The notes under the pieces: model-generated
Databases searched by the model: none
What the model saw: only the letters and a program-made list of their open reading frames with translations
Told to the model about the DNA's origin: nothing
DNA from: Epiperipatus broadwayi
Lineage: Eukaryota > Onychophora > Udeonychophora > Euonychophora > Peripatidae
Direction of reading: 5' to 3'
NCBI GenBank assembly: GCA_028023455.1
Contig: JAQFVV010000027.1
Span: 6,011,845 to 6,075,844, forward strand
Length of the DNA: 64,000 nt
Made by a program: the position numbers and the translations under genes
Shown: one piece after another, positions 43,601 to 49,827 of the stretch
Position numbering within the stretch: position 1 is the stretch's first letter
Layout: every line of letters starts with the position of its first letter

Positions 43601-46600
43601 GTGCAGCATTGTTTGTTATTCGTGATTGCCCTTCATATCTAAAAGTCATTCCATTAGTGGAGCCTTTCAGTAGACTGCATGTGGTTAACATCTATTTTAA
43701 ATTATTAAATAATGCCTTCATGTCCTATTAAAGAAACAGAATTATTATAAAGACCTACCCAAAATCATCCAGTCTCATGATTATCTTAAATACAAGATTT
43801 TAGTGCAAATAGAATTATTATATAGTCTCTGCATTCATGATTTCTTACCTTAATAAAGAAATGGATATACCTCCTACTCAAAAAATATTCCTTAAAAAAA
43901 ATCCAAGATATCTTATTTTTTAAAAGACATATTATTTTTGCTTAGGTTATGAATATTTCATTTTTAAACTATATGCTTAATAAAAAAAAAAATATGACTG
44001 AACTATTTAGAGTATAGATTTGTTTTAGATAGCTGAACTATTGGTGAAATAACGTACAGGAACCTGTAAAGATAGAATCGCTAGTGGCTTTATAAAATCC
44101 TTTAATTCTGTCTCTATGGGCATAGAATTTGAGTCATTAACTATATGGTTTATTTGTCCATATCTAAATTGTCAAGTAGCTGAGCACAATGTCCTGAATC
44201 TCTCGATATTTCATTTGCGACTAGGAAGACCATATCCATATGGCTTTACTGTCGGATCTGGAAAAAATTGTTTGCAACTGCATAAAAAGACCATGCATTA
44301 TTATGTAATTTTTGGGTTGTTTAATTATTATTAACATTTATAAGTAAATTAATCAACATTATTCTCTCTTCATTTATTGTTTTGGTTAACACAAGGCCCT
44401 ATCATGATGAACTTCTCAAGATCTCTCAGCATTAATTATGACAGCGGAATTGTGTTTATGCAATCACATTTTGGACTTTAAGGGTACTATTCTGACCCCC
44501 CCCCCCCTATTATCTTAATTTTCTTTTTTCTTCTTTGTCTGAACTTGTTTACTGCTGTTTATGACTTGATTTCTTACAAAGTCTCAATGTTTTTGACCAC
44601 TGTATTTTAAAAATATTGGACAATTAAAAATGAAATAAATATGTCATTTTTTCTTTAAATTACAACATCCTGCATCTCTTTTATGTAGTTACTTCATAAT
44701 TTGTGATGAGTGAAAAGAATTCCTATCGTAAATGTTTCTTCAAATGAACATTTCAGATTCCTAAGAAACATACCCGAATTGATCATATTGCTTTCTGCAG
44801 ACAATGGACCTATGGGTGGGATGTAGTTTGATTTGTATAGCAGATTAAATTTAACTTTGTGTTTTACATGAATTAAAGTTCTCATTTTCCAGACATTGTA
44901 CTATGTCAATTTATTAGTACATTGAAGACTTAAACGATATTTGTTTTAATACAGCTATGGATAAAACCCATAAGTAATATATTCTTAAGGAACTTCTGAG
45001 ATTAACAACAAAGTCAAATATGAGCAAGATTCGTACTCTTTATCTTCCTTTCATGGATTACATAGGCTATGGATTGGCTGCTTAAAATGTTAAATAAACG
45101 TCTGGGGCAAAATGAATTGGTTATTTATTTGATTCAGCTGTAATCTCTATAAATAGTTTGCTTTCTTTTCAATAACTGTAATGGTGAAGTAATATTTTAT
45201 TATATGTTAAATATTTAAAATACTTATAAAATGATAAACATTATTAATTTATTTTTGTAATTTATTTCACAGGAAATTGGATAAATTAGAAAAAAAAGAG
45301 AAAAAAAAGAAAGAAAAAAAGAAGAGGAAACACCAAAAATCGTCTGATAGTGATTCAGGTGAGAAAAACAAGTTTTATGCAATGAACATTCACATCTAAG
45401 CTAGTTAACGTTATGTATGTGAGATTGTCTGGAAATACTGATAATAGTCAAGGGTCTTAGTAGCTTTATGCGTGAACACTTTAATCCGTCTTTGGGCTCG
45501 GAACTTTTTATTTACATAAAAAGTATCAAACATTACAGTTTACAAAGAACAAGTTTAAAAGACAAGGAGTTTCTCTTTTAATAACAAATCGATGAAATTG
45601 TAAACACAAGCAAAAACCAGATGTGGATCTGAAAGTTGAATCAGTCCACTTCAGGTATCTCTGAAAAAGTTTCTGATGATGAATGTTTGAAGGTAAAAAC
45701 ATTTTTAATATTAGAAAATGGAATGGGAACAAAGTTAAGAATACTACTAATAACTCTTTAGTGTAATTTGGAAACTTCCAAAGAATTGTATAACATTTTA
45801 CATAGTGAGAAAATTCGTAAATTATGGCAAACCCCCCCCCCCCCCACAAAAACACGAGGTATGACTATAATTTTAAAAAAATAAATCACTATAGTAGAAA
45901 GAACATAGCCAACCATGAAAGAGTAAGATGGAATTTTAGTTATGTAGCATAATGAAACAAAATCAGCATTAACTCAGACATTTCCCTGAACTAATAGACT
46001 TGAATCCTTACATTAGGAAGGTACTTTTGTAGAAGCTATATGATGGAAGTTTGCCAGCCATATTTGTTTTAATTATCCATTTTCAGAGGCATTTTCTCAA
46101 AAATATTTTATTGAACATGTGATACTTATTAAATATTAAGAAAATGAATTATAAGTTATTGTTACCTTTAAAGAATATTACTAAATGGCTTATAAATTCC
46201 ATTTCACAACATATAATTTTTTTTTTATGCATATGACTTGCCATTATTTGGTGGTATTTTATTACGTTTAGGGTAATATTATTTTTGTGGAAATGGTTAA
46301 AATTTTGGATCTTCCATTGGCAGAAGACAAAAAGATCAGGGGAACTAACAAAATTTATGTTGACTAACCTTTTCATTTGTTATTTATATTAAATTTCCTT
46401 TAATAACAATAGTTTGTTGTCAGCCATATTGTTTGCAAATTTTTTTTTGATGCCCTGTAAATGGATAATTGAAACAAACACCATTAGGAGTAGAAATGAG
46501 ATATTACGAGCAAACCATTTTGATAAATAAATTATATAACTAGTAAACAAGTCATGTCTTTTTTGAATAGCAAAGGAAATTAGTTTCGTATGCTATATGC

Positions 46601-49565
46601 CTTACATTTTCAAAGCATTATCAAAAAAGTATACTAATGATAGTTGCACCATGTTGATACCAAGAGTTGGGTGTGGTCCCTAGAATATTTTTGATATCTC
46701 AAATTTGCTGAGAAGTGTTAAATTTTTTTACAATTAAAGCAGTTTTTATTGCCAAGTTTTATTAAACATATTGATGTTCCATATTGTTTTAAAAAATTTA
46801 CGATGAAATAGAAATCTGTCAAGATTACACGACTCATATTCTTTCCAAGATTATTTACTCCTAGAGCCATCTACTGTAAGTGTGGGTAATCAATGGAAAC
46901 TAAATGGTAAAATCTCTACCTTTAGTCCAGTTGGTTTTTGCTTTCACCAGCGAAGACTAGGAATTCAAAACTAGAATAACAAGTATTAAACAGCTGTTTT
47001 TTACTTTTTAATACTGCTCAAGTTTATGAATTGAAGTTTAAAGAAGTCCTAAGAACTTATGTTTCAAAATACATAGAAACTGACCTGGTATCAGATATAT
47101 AATCATGCAAGCTAATCTGCATTTGAAACCTTCCAAGCTTTTTTTAAATTTCATATTAGCTTGTATTCTATAATGAGTAAAAAAATGGCTGCTAGATACA
47201 TAGGCACATTAGTTCCAGCTTAGATTCCTAGTCTCACCAATAAAAGCAAAAGCCACAAAGTATTTGGTTGGAAAAGGGAGATTTTAATTTGGGGCATTTA
47301 ATAATTAATGTGTAAATCGTTCTATATAACTTGACATATAATTTGTTTTGCTTCTTTTTGTTTAACTTACTACATTCCATTACTTTTAATAAGGCCGGTT
47401 GTTCCTCACTTACGCTATTAGTCATTTCAACGCTATACAATGGGATTATGCAACCATATGTTCATTCTTTACTTACAAACAATTTGGATTCCAATCATTT
47501 CTTTTTTAATTACTGCAAAATTCATCTTTTAACATTCATCCTTCTCTTCCCCACTTTTTTTTCTTTTGAAATTAGATAGTGTGTACTTGGTTACGAGTAG
47601 CTGATAATAATAACAAATGGAAAAAGTGCTCGCTTATAACTTAGCTTACGAAATATTGTATACATTTGCATTTTCATGCAGAAATTGGATGGAATAACAC
47701 AAATATATTTTTATTAATCTATATAGATTCAAGATTTTTAAACTGATTGTAATCAAATTAATGCTGCAGATAAGGGATCTAAGGTAAAGTTGAGATTTTA
47801 ATGTAATAATTTAAAATAAGCACTCATTGTAATTCATCGATTTAATTTTATTTTCTACAGTAGGGTTGCAGTTCATGAATAATTTCGAGTAGCACTTCAA
47901 TAATAATTGAAACGTGTCTAGAGGAATATTAACCATATTTCACAAAAAAAGCCACATTTTCAAAGATATCACTGGAAGATTAAATAGATGATTGGAAACC
48001 CATAAATATATAGTATCGATCTCACATTCCTTCAATTATTTTGCAGCCGATAGTGTAGTATTCACAGAAAGCCATCTAAAATACTTTAATAGTCTGGGAT
48101 AATGAACATGTTCTCCCAAAAGTTGAGATACTTCCATGTAGAGCAATAGTTGGACCAAGGAAATACCGTCTATGATGTTTGAATCATTATAATTCGACAT
48201 TGGGAAAGAATATACACTTCTGGTGTACACTCACTACATCACAACTTCTATATCATTCAAATCAGAAACTTAATTTTAAATGGCAGAGTGGATATTAGTT
48301 ATATCAACGAAATTCCTAGTCTAGCCTTTTGGTAGGTAATATTTCAGATGTGTGTTGGCAATTGCACTGTTCTGCTATTTTTTTTTAGCTACAGTTTTTA
48401 ATGTCCAACAGCCATTTTTCATAAGCACAGATTTCTGACCAGTTGGTTCAGGCAGGGGTCTTTCTTATTTTTTATGAATATACTCAGTCTCCTAACAAGT
48501 ACTAACAATGTGATTTTTTAATCAGACAGATCTGGTGTTTTTCATAGGTTTTCTGTCAAATATTGTACAATATTTTTTTTAAAATCTTTTGTATTGTATA
48601 CATATTGGTTCCAAAGCCTTTCAGATTAACGAGTTATGCATTAGTTTAAGCCAGCACCATTTAAGTTTTAGCAGTCAATGAACACTAGATAATTGGGCCA
48701 TATGATTTTCAAGCTTGGAATAGCATATAAAAGTATATAGAGAATATCAATATCATGTGATACTGTTTGGTATAAATCTTGTGGATTTAGTTATTGAAAA
48801 TATAAGCATACAATATGCTTCTAGTCATATTATGTCTTCTGTTAAAATACCATATACTAATAGAAACAGATATTAAATGTAGAATACATATGATAAGTAA
48901 TTAACTTAATTTTATATTTATTTGATATAGATTTAAGCTCTTATTTTTATATCTGTATACTATCTTTGCAGTCAAAAAATTAAAATCTCATTCCCTTTGA
49001 ATATAAATATGATTTTTAGTATCTATTAGATGCATATTTATGTTCTCTATATTAATGTGTTTTCATGTCATGGCATCTTTATATGAAATATTTCCATTAT
49101 TTTGTCCACATCTTTATACATTTTACTTTAAAACAAGAGTAATAAAATTTATCTAATATAGACATGCCTTTGGAGGCATATACTTAGCAAAATATATATC
49201 ATCAAAATATTACAGACACCTACATTTATATTCTTTCATATGTATTTATTAAAGTTGACTGTACTGTGTAATAACTTTTAGATGGCTTTCTGTGAATACA
49301 TATAAAAATTAACGTATATGTGTAATTAACTTTTTTCAATTAGTTGATAGTATTCAATTTTTTTTTAGATAAAAGTCATAGTAAGAAGAAAATGAAGCGA
49401 TCAAAAGAATCTAAAAAGAAGAAAAAATCCAATAGTAGTAATGAAGAAAGTTCAGAGGAATTAAGAGATTCTAAGAAGAGAAAAAAATCAATTAATAGGA
49501 GTGGAGAGAAATCATATCTGCCCAAACATCAAAAAAAATCATATAATAGCAGTGAAGACAGCTAG
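4591..49565 (+). CDS. CIR1: CIR1 homologue, nine in-window exons (5' partial)
   Basis: CIR1 is a nuclear co-repressor that binds the Notch-pathway factor RBPJ/CBF1 and recruits histone deacetylase complexes; it is also linked to splicing factors. Coding exons are 4591-4685, 14104-14180, 18194-18266, 20602-20650, 33143-33245, 35268-35371, 41812-41897, 45273-45358 and 49369-49565. All borders are AG/GT and phases agree across all eight introns; the sum is 870 nt (289 residues and stop). Seen in order: the Cir_N region (WMAEQK, then [13 protein letters not shown]), [15 protein letters not shown], a CX2CX4HX6C zinc knuckle (CIKCHKWGH...C), [35 protein letters not shown] and a Lys/Ser-rich tail. 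The first about 25 residues of the family (MGKSFANFM-like) are absent and must lie on an upstream exon. The protein would be shorter than the about 450-residue human one because the C-terminal tail is short. Identification rests on remembered family sequence and is very secure. Confidence 0.93.
4966..5141. repeat. Palindromic element, arms about 70 bp
   Basis: Left arm starts tagaaggttataaaccctc and contains acataatattaaatcagcga. The right arm is its inverse (tctgatttaatattatgtac, ending ctttattaccttcta). The loop is short (about 25 bp). It looks like a foldback/MITE-type insertion in CIR1 intron DNA. Confidence 0.8.
5450..5700 (-). mobile_element. Palindrome-plus-tail element, family P, copy 1
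   Basis: Identical 14-bp direct repeats catgtaaagaatta at 5450-5463 and 5687-5700 bracket the insert. Inside, ctccatacagtagtgccact...gcaagccagagtaatca is inverted as tgattactctggcttgcact...cattactgtatggag. Only one side carries the extra tail (gagcaagcataagaaatagtgatcatgt). Oriented by its tail, the element reads on the minus strand. Confidence 0.8.
5880..7660 (+). mobile_element. 5'-truncated LINE (family A) with frameshifted RT
   Basis: Covers the reverse-transcriptase fragment, a C-terminal coding part and a 3' UTR ending in a (CATCA)-type tandem tail near 7622-7650. The 5' border is uncertain; endonuclease and early RT motifs are missing. Two other 3' ends of this family lie at 15165-15240 (+) and 34316-34504 (-). 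It sits in CIR1 intron 4686-14103 in the gene's own orientation. Confidence 0.85.
5939..7526 (+). pseudogene. LINE reverse transcriptase, broken into two frames
   Basis: The first part (5939-6568) carries RT motif A ([12 protein letters not shown]), motif B ([10 protein letters not shown]) and catalytic motif C (FADD). The reading frame shifts near 6540-6568 at the A-rich run ggagaaaaaaattg. The second part (to 7526) carries the thumb/C-terminal region and a CX2CX7HX4C knuckle ([18 protein letters not shown]). Upstream RT motifs and any endonuclease are absent. Compared with the 34.4-kb copy, its last about 19 codons are cut off by a stop. This is a dead copy of a non-LTR retrotransposon; the clade is not certain. 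Confidence 0.85.
7792..7940. repeat. Weak inverted repeat
   Basis: gaattaaaccactttctcag...ctatgaataa is mirrored imperfectly by ttatttattcacagtctgaa...agaaagtggattacacca. Probably an old palindromic element. Confidence 0.45.
8795..9222. repeat. Degraded inverted-repeat element, family M
   Basis: Left arm ctttctgcagtgccatctct...cacctattta is mirrored at the right by gtgaataagtaaactatgtt...ggtggtgctgcagaaag. The inside includes gaaatgtgacggtgtgtttc, matching the element at 34507-35100, so both are one family. Confidence 0.65.
10033..10266 (+). other. Unassigned 77-codon open stretch, coding-like
   Basis: Reads [20 protein letters not shown] and [13 protein letters not shown], which looks protein-like and faintly like fragments of hAT-type domesticated transposases. 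No splice context or second exon was found. It may be a transposon relic inside the CIR1 intron. Confidence 0.25.
10572..10754. repeat. Inverted-repeat element, arms about 60 bp
   Basis: ttaatataatcttataatct...catctagtgctttccagatat is mirrored by cctagatatcacaaaag...gagattataagattatacta. Arms are diverged. Confidence 0.6.
11051..11340. repeat. Palindromic element, about 290 bp
   Basis: The termini aaatcagaagacaattagcc / ggctaattatgttctgatta are inverse. The inner parts ctaacttactgatgtta..gtgagtatgcagga and cttttaaaagataagaatg are also mirrored. The central loop is about 40 bp. Confidence 0.8.
11485..11592. repeat. Half copy of the GCGCTT palindrome family (family H)
   Basis: Contains gagcgcttgcaaaacatctg, cccatattcatag and tgcaatttatatgcaaattt, in the same order as one arm of the 17818-18176 palindrome. 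Only one arm is recognisable. Confidence 0.6.
12013..12460. repeat. Palindrome with 19-bp flanking direct repeats
   Basis: The direct repeat atttacataaacacatcat occurs at 12013-12031 and 12442-12460. Between them, taataaactaatgaccagct...atgagag-type arms of about 105 bp (12031 to about 12140, and about 12300 to 12402) are inverted, and about 40 bp of single-sided sequence lies at the right. The layout resembles family P copies. Confidence 0.75.
12530..12790 (+). mobile_element. Decayed LINE C-terminal fragment (family C)
   Basis: The + strand reads [32 protein letters not shown] and, after a stop, [17 protein letters not shown]. This is typical of the C-terminal end of non-LTR reverse transcriptases (RWxGHVxRM...LPKxxLxW). 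It differs from families A and B. Confidence 0.6.
13230..13345 (-). mobile_element. Possible tRNA-derived SINE fragment
   Basis: The minus strand has a B-box-like GGTTCGGTTCTC preceded by a tRNA-like stretch (gtagcatcaccttaaaattt). No clear tail or duplication seen. Confidence 0.35.
13355..13680 (+). mobile_element. Decayed LINE 3' coding fragment (family B)
   Basis: The + frames give [36 protein letters not shown] and IPRDCKRP-like strings broken by stops and shifts. The order matches the RTE/Jockey-like C-terminus seen in the 36726-37000 copy. Confidence 0.6.
14104..14180 (+). CDS. CIR1: CIR1 in-window exon 2 ([13 protein letters not shown])
   Basis: A T-rich tract and tag form the acceptor; the donor is gtaagttg. 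Read in the frame set by the previous exon it gives [20 protein letters not shown] and then PGAKK, the most conserved block of Cir_N. It ends in phase 1. Confidence 0.95.
14392..14530 (+). mobile_element. SINE family S, copy 1
   Basis: The head resembles tRNA (gtttagtgtggtaatagaat as A box; ggactctgaacct like the tRNA-Gln CTG loop; attgattccaattc as B box). The body ctctcaaactttttataaat then leads to a T run. It shares its body with copies at 22995-23115 (-) and 62435-62582 (+). Confidence 0.6.
14531..17817. other. CIR1 intron between exons 2 and 3, little recognised
   Basis: Apart from the LINE relic at 15165 and single CTGAAGAAG-type motifs at 15905-15960 (+) and 17278-17345 (-), this is AT-rich DNA in which I see no gene. 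Confidence 0.5.
15165..15240 (+). mobile_element. LINE family A 3' end, 5'-truncated relic
   Basis: caacaggtttctctgggcat, gctgagagattcttgactcc and acaatacatctcat match the 3' UTR of the LINE at 7560-7640. Confidence 0.65.
17818..18176. repeat. Long near-perfect palindrome, family H, beside CIR1 exon 3
   Basis: Arms of about 160 bp: gtgctctgcgcacaggtaat...ccaagcgctttcgggacagt...tgcaaatttatatgcagatgtt, then the inverse ending attacctgtgcgcagagcac. The loop is only about 20-25 bp and the outer ends run into inverse AT tracts (attaatatat / atatattaat). The arms differ at few places. It ends 17 nt before exon 18194, so its AT end overlaps the region where the branch point would be expected. Confidence 0.92.
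18194..18266 (+). CDS. CIR1: CIR1 in-window exon 3 (EYKFEWQ), flanked by palindromes
   Basis: A 73-nt exon between acceptor gtaaatag and donor gtaagtca, encoding [19 protein letters not shown] and SAPREE. Its length is not a multiple of three, so skipping it would shift the frame into the rest of CIR1. A long palindrome ends 17 nt upstream and a related one begins about 105 nt downstream. Confidence 0.94.
18371..18572. repeat. Palindrome, family H, just after CIR1 exon 3
   Basis: cataatgaaaattattctac..gataaacagagcac and aaccaagcgctttcagtac are mirrored by ccaaaagcgcttggctaat and gtgctctgtttatcatgc..gtagaataatttttatg. It shares the gagcac end, the caagcgctttc core and atcatggcga with the 17818-18176 palindrome. 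Confidence 0.88.
19328..19472. repeat. Decayed half copy of family H
   Basis: ttgcataaatttgcatat, ctatgattatgggaact, cctgaaagggctcagattatt and ttacatgtgtataaagcac follow the order of the right arm of the 17818-18176 palindrome. Confidence 0.55.
20414..20489 (-). mobile_element. Family P end fragment
   Basis: aaggcttgcactatggagtttg, ttttaacagctcgggtaaac and aggaaatcgtattcacgtga match the tailed end of the 40134-40629 copy. Confidence 0.55.
20602..20650 (+). CDS. CIR1: CIR1 in-window exon 4 (RDQPFGIQ)
   Basis: A 49-nt exon after acceptor tatttctag and before donor gtaaaaaa. It encodes [16 protein letters not shown], with the first base completing an Asp codon from the previous exon. It ends in phase 0. 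The human protein has the same RDQPFGIQ block. Confidence 0.94.
20876..21734. mobile_element. Candidate terminal-inverted-repeat DNA element
   Basis: The ends cacttgggtcctattttatg and cataaaacgagacccaggtg are inverse with few mismatches. The interior is AT-rich (about 860 bp) without transposase coding. The TIR form recalls pogo/Tc1-type non-autonomous elements, but the target-site duplication is unclear. Confidence 0.55.
21844..22315. mobile_element. hAT-type non-autonomous transposon with 8-bp TSD
   Basis: The ends are CAGGGATTCCTAACCTTTTT and its partner ccccaaattggaatccctg, the classic hAT terminus. The 8-bp duplication atttagat lies at 21844-21851 and 22308-22315, a perfect match. The 456-bp body codes for nothing recognisable, so it was moved by a transposase made elsewhere. 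Confidence 0.9.
22995..23115 (-). mobile_element. SINE family S, copy 2
   Basis: The minus strand reads tctgacttaaaatagggagg, ggcacttaatcaggtctgac, gctcaaacttcttatgaacc and a T-rich end after gccatatgcc. This aligns with the copy at 62435-62582. Confidence 0.65.
23116..29737. other. CIR1 intron, AT-rich, few features
   Basis: Part of the 12.5-kb intron 20651-33142. Besides the palindrome at 26037 I recognise no gene or intact element here. Confidence 0.5.
26037..26305. repeat. Inverted-repeat element, arms about 55 bp
   Basis: ggtacttgtggataatcccg..gattgattatggatattaaaa is mirrored by ttttaatatccataatcaac..ggattatccataactacc, with a loop of about 160 bp. Confidence 0.75.
29738..30800. other. 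GC-richer, higher-complexity island; possible LTR or other repeat
   Basis: Starts tgtaacggtaagaaaagtag and is clearly less AT-rich than its surroundings. It contains a B-box-like ggttcgaacc near 29800 and a TATAAATA at 30758-30765. A TG start with an internal TATA box would suit a solo LTR, but I find no matching CA end, no duplication and no coding for a polyprotein. Confidence 0.3.
30801..33142. other. CIR1 intron remainder
   Basis: AT-rich apart from a less biased stretch at 31505-31900 that includes a 78-codon open run without recognisable similarity. The family P copy at 32579 is the only element identified. Confidence 0.45.
32579..32756 (+). mobile_element. Family P copy with one arm mostly lost
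   Basis: Begins acatcacatgatcaccattt, then jumps to gccacaagccagaaactagt and runs through cattgg-type sequence to gattactctggcttgcactg and attactgtatggagag. The first arm is deleted. Confidence 0.75.
33143..33245 (+). CDS. CIR1: CIR1 in-window exon 5 (zinc knuckle)
   Basis: The acceptor is a CT-repeat polypyrimidine tract ending in ag; the donor is gtaagtat. It encodes [20 protein letters not shown] followed by [14 protein letters not shown]. Cys, Cys, His and Cys sit in the CX2CX4HX6C spacing of the CIR1 zinc knuckle. It ends in phase 1. Confidence 0.95.
33650..33770 (-). mobile_element. Possible tRNA-derived SINE
   Basis: The minus strand has aatggttagtatattcacct (A-box-like, as in tRNA-Asp/Glu heads) and gggatcagaatctggg (B-box-like). 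No tail or duplication seen. Confidence 0.4.
34067..34140 (+). repeat. Dispersed repeat shared with 58023-58097
   Basis: agtttatatctgggctagag, gaataaatgattaatgataa and gcatta match the other site in order (agtttatatctgggttaggt, aataaatgattagtgataat). This may be the end of an unnamed element. Confidence 0.6.
34316..34504 (-). mobile_element. LINE family A 3' end, 5'-truncated
   Basis: The minus strand matches 7440-7640 over about 190 bp, from gggggatttagatataaagg to tacatcacatcatc. Its reading frame runs through [20 protein letters not shown] and ANRFLWA to a stop, longer than in the 5.9-kb copy. Confidence 0.85.
34507..35100. repeat. Family M palindrome with duplicated flank
   Basis: tatgacatgaaatgtgacca...cggaataacatgttgacat is mirrored at about 34880-34971. 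A segment holding ataatacatgcactgattca and gagatggcgctgcaggtagc (near 34800-34850) is repeated directly near 35035-35080. It starts 3 bp from the LINE fragment. Confidence 0.8.
35268..35371 (+). CDS. CIR1: CIR1 in-window exon 6 ([13 protein letters not shown])
   Basis: Acceptor tttttatag and donor gtaaaaca. It encodes [20 protein letters not shown] and then [14 protein letters not shown], matching the family block around GFALKxNVLGR. It ends in phase 0. Confidence 0.95.
36726..37000 (+). mobile_element. Decayed LINE 3' coding fragment (family B)
   Basis: [13 protein letters not shown], then a stop; later pieces correspond to [25 protein letters not shown] and GMMWRRKA, the order of an RTE/Jockey-like reverse-transcriptase C-terminus. 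Confidence 0.65.
37640..38220 (+). other. Less AT-rich block with TATA box and short tandem repeats
   Basis: TATAAATA at 37799-37806 is followed by agtcagtccag. Three imperfect units of about 45-50 bp (gcaagctatcatgatagagc / gcaagacatgctgtcacaga / gcaagctgttatggaacagc) span about 37953-38090. Possibly part of an LTR or another promoter-bearing repeat; not identified. Confidence 0.35.
38600..39070 (-). repeat. Tandem array of five CTGAAGAAG-type units (minus)
   Basis: The core gttttgactnnctagcaatc, tttttcagattgtt and a following variable spacer recurs about every 85-125 bp, ending with gttttgattgcctatcagtc. A + strand copy (tctgaagaagactgtcaaat, ggccgaaactgtt) follows at 39113. Confidence 0.75.
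39362..39990 (+). mobile_element. Family P, longest palindromic copy
   Basis: The left tail catcacatgatcactatctc..gcttgctcataactgtt is followed by a left arm of about 200 bp (cgatacagtaatgccactta ... gagcactgcacctagatctt). A core of about 160 bp and the inverse arm follow, ending actactgtatggagttttgc. Diverged direct repeats (aattgttaaatctttaaa / aattgttattatttaaa) lie at the two ends. Confidence 0.85.
40134..40629 (-). mobile_element. Family P, second long copy
   Basis: Arms from caatacagtagtgccaccca to gcactgcatctagatcttag and their inverse, around a different core of about 100 bp. The single-sided tail is at the right (gggtaagcataggaaataat). It lies about 150 bp from the previous copy, in opposite orientation. 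Confidence 0.85.
41195..41370 (-). mobile_element. LINE family B relic
   Basis: cactgcagaatgaaggtctt, aagttcaatccatctccaat and ccatccatctcacgtcattt match the 338-550 relic in order. Confidence 0.5.
41812..41897 (+). CDS. CIR1: CIR1 in-window exon 7 (acidic stretch, [11 protein letters not shown])
   Basis: Acceptor ttcttttccag and donor gtaatcta. It encodes an acidic segment ([15 protein letters not shown]) followed by the basic [10 protein letters not shown]. The last Arg codon is split and completed by the next exon. Confidence 0.94.
41898..45272. other. CIR1 intron between exons 7 and 8
   Basis: AT-rich with a less biased stretch around 43100-43700 that I cannot assign, the LINE relic at 44050-44330, and a run of ten C near 44500. 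No gene seen. Confidence 0.45.
44050..44330 (-). mobile_element. Decayed LINE fragment (family D)
   Basis: The minus strand aligns with the 59266-59511 fragment: an RFRT-like start, [12 protein letters not shown], then a shift and [10 protein letters not shown]. Stops and frameshifts are present. Confidence 0.5.
45273..45358 (+). CDS. CIR1: CIR1 in-window exon 8 (Lys-rich coiled segment)
   Basis: Acceptor tttatttcacag and donor gtgagaaa. It encodes [20 protein letters not shown] and then QKSSDSDS, matching the [20 protein letters not shown] region of human CIR1. This is probably a nuclear-localisation-rich disordered segment. Confidence 0.93.
45359..49368. other. CIR1 last intron
   Basis: AT-rich. 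A diverged inverted repeat spans about 46930-47250 (ggtttttgctttcaccagcg..gactaggaattc / gattcctagtctcaccaata..agcaaaagcca). A 14-base C run lies near 45831. No gene recognised. Confidence 0.5.
49369..49565 (+). CDS. CIR1: CIR1 in-window exon 9 (terminal Ser/Lys-rich tail and stop)
   Basis: The acceptor is a T tract ending in tttttttag. The exon reads [20 protein letters not shown] and continues Ser/Lys/Glu-rich to the stop TAG at 49563-49565. The +1 frame stays open for about 45 further codons with a similar polar, charged composition (see findings), so the annotated stop may follow a small indel. Confidence 0.85.
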
Positions 49566-49821
49566 CTTTTCAGAGGAGACTACAGGAAACAATCGACACA
49601 GAACAAAAAACCACTACTCTCACAATAAGAAAGATGGTGTATCCAATCATAAAAGTGAAAAAAGTCTTGACACAACACAAAAAAAATATAATAAATGATA
49701 AATATCAAATGACTATTCTGATAAATTAAGAATTCCAAACTTTTTTCCTGAGAGTATAGTAAAGACAAGCATATTATTGTATAAAAAAAATTTTATTTGA
49801 AAAATAGTTGAAAACTAGTCA

Positions 49822-49827
49822 AATAAA
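49822..49827 (+). terminator. Candidate CIR1 polyadenylation signal
   Basis: AATAAA about 260 nt after the CIR1 stop. Another AATAAA occurs at 49690-49695. In DNA this AT-rich such hexamers are common, so the true cleavage site is not fixed by sequence alone. Confidence 0.45.

Noticed and set aside
45831-45845. Poly-C run, with a similar one near 44500
   Set aside because: Simple homopolymers; no G-quadruplex or i-motif structure with spaced runs.
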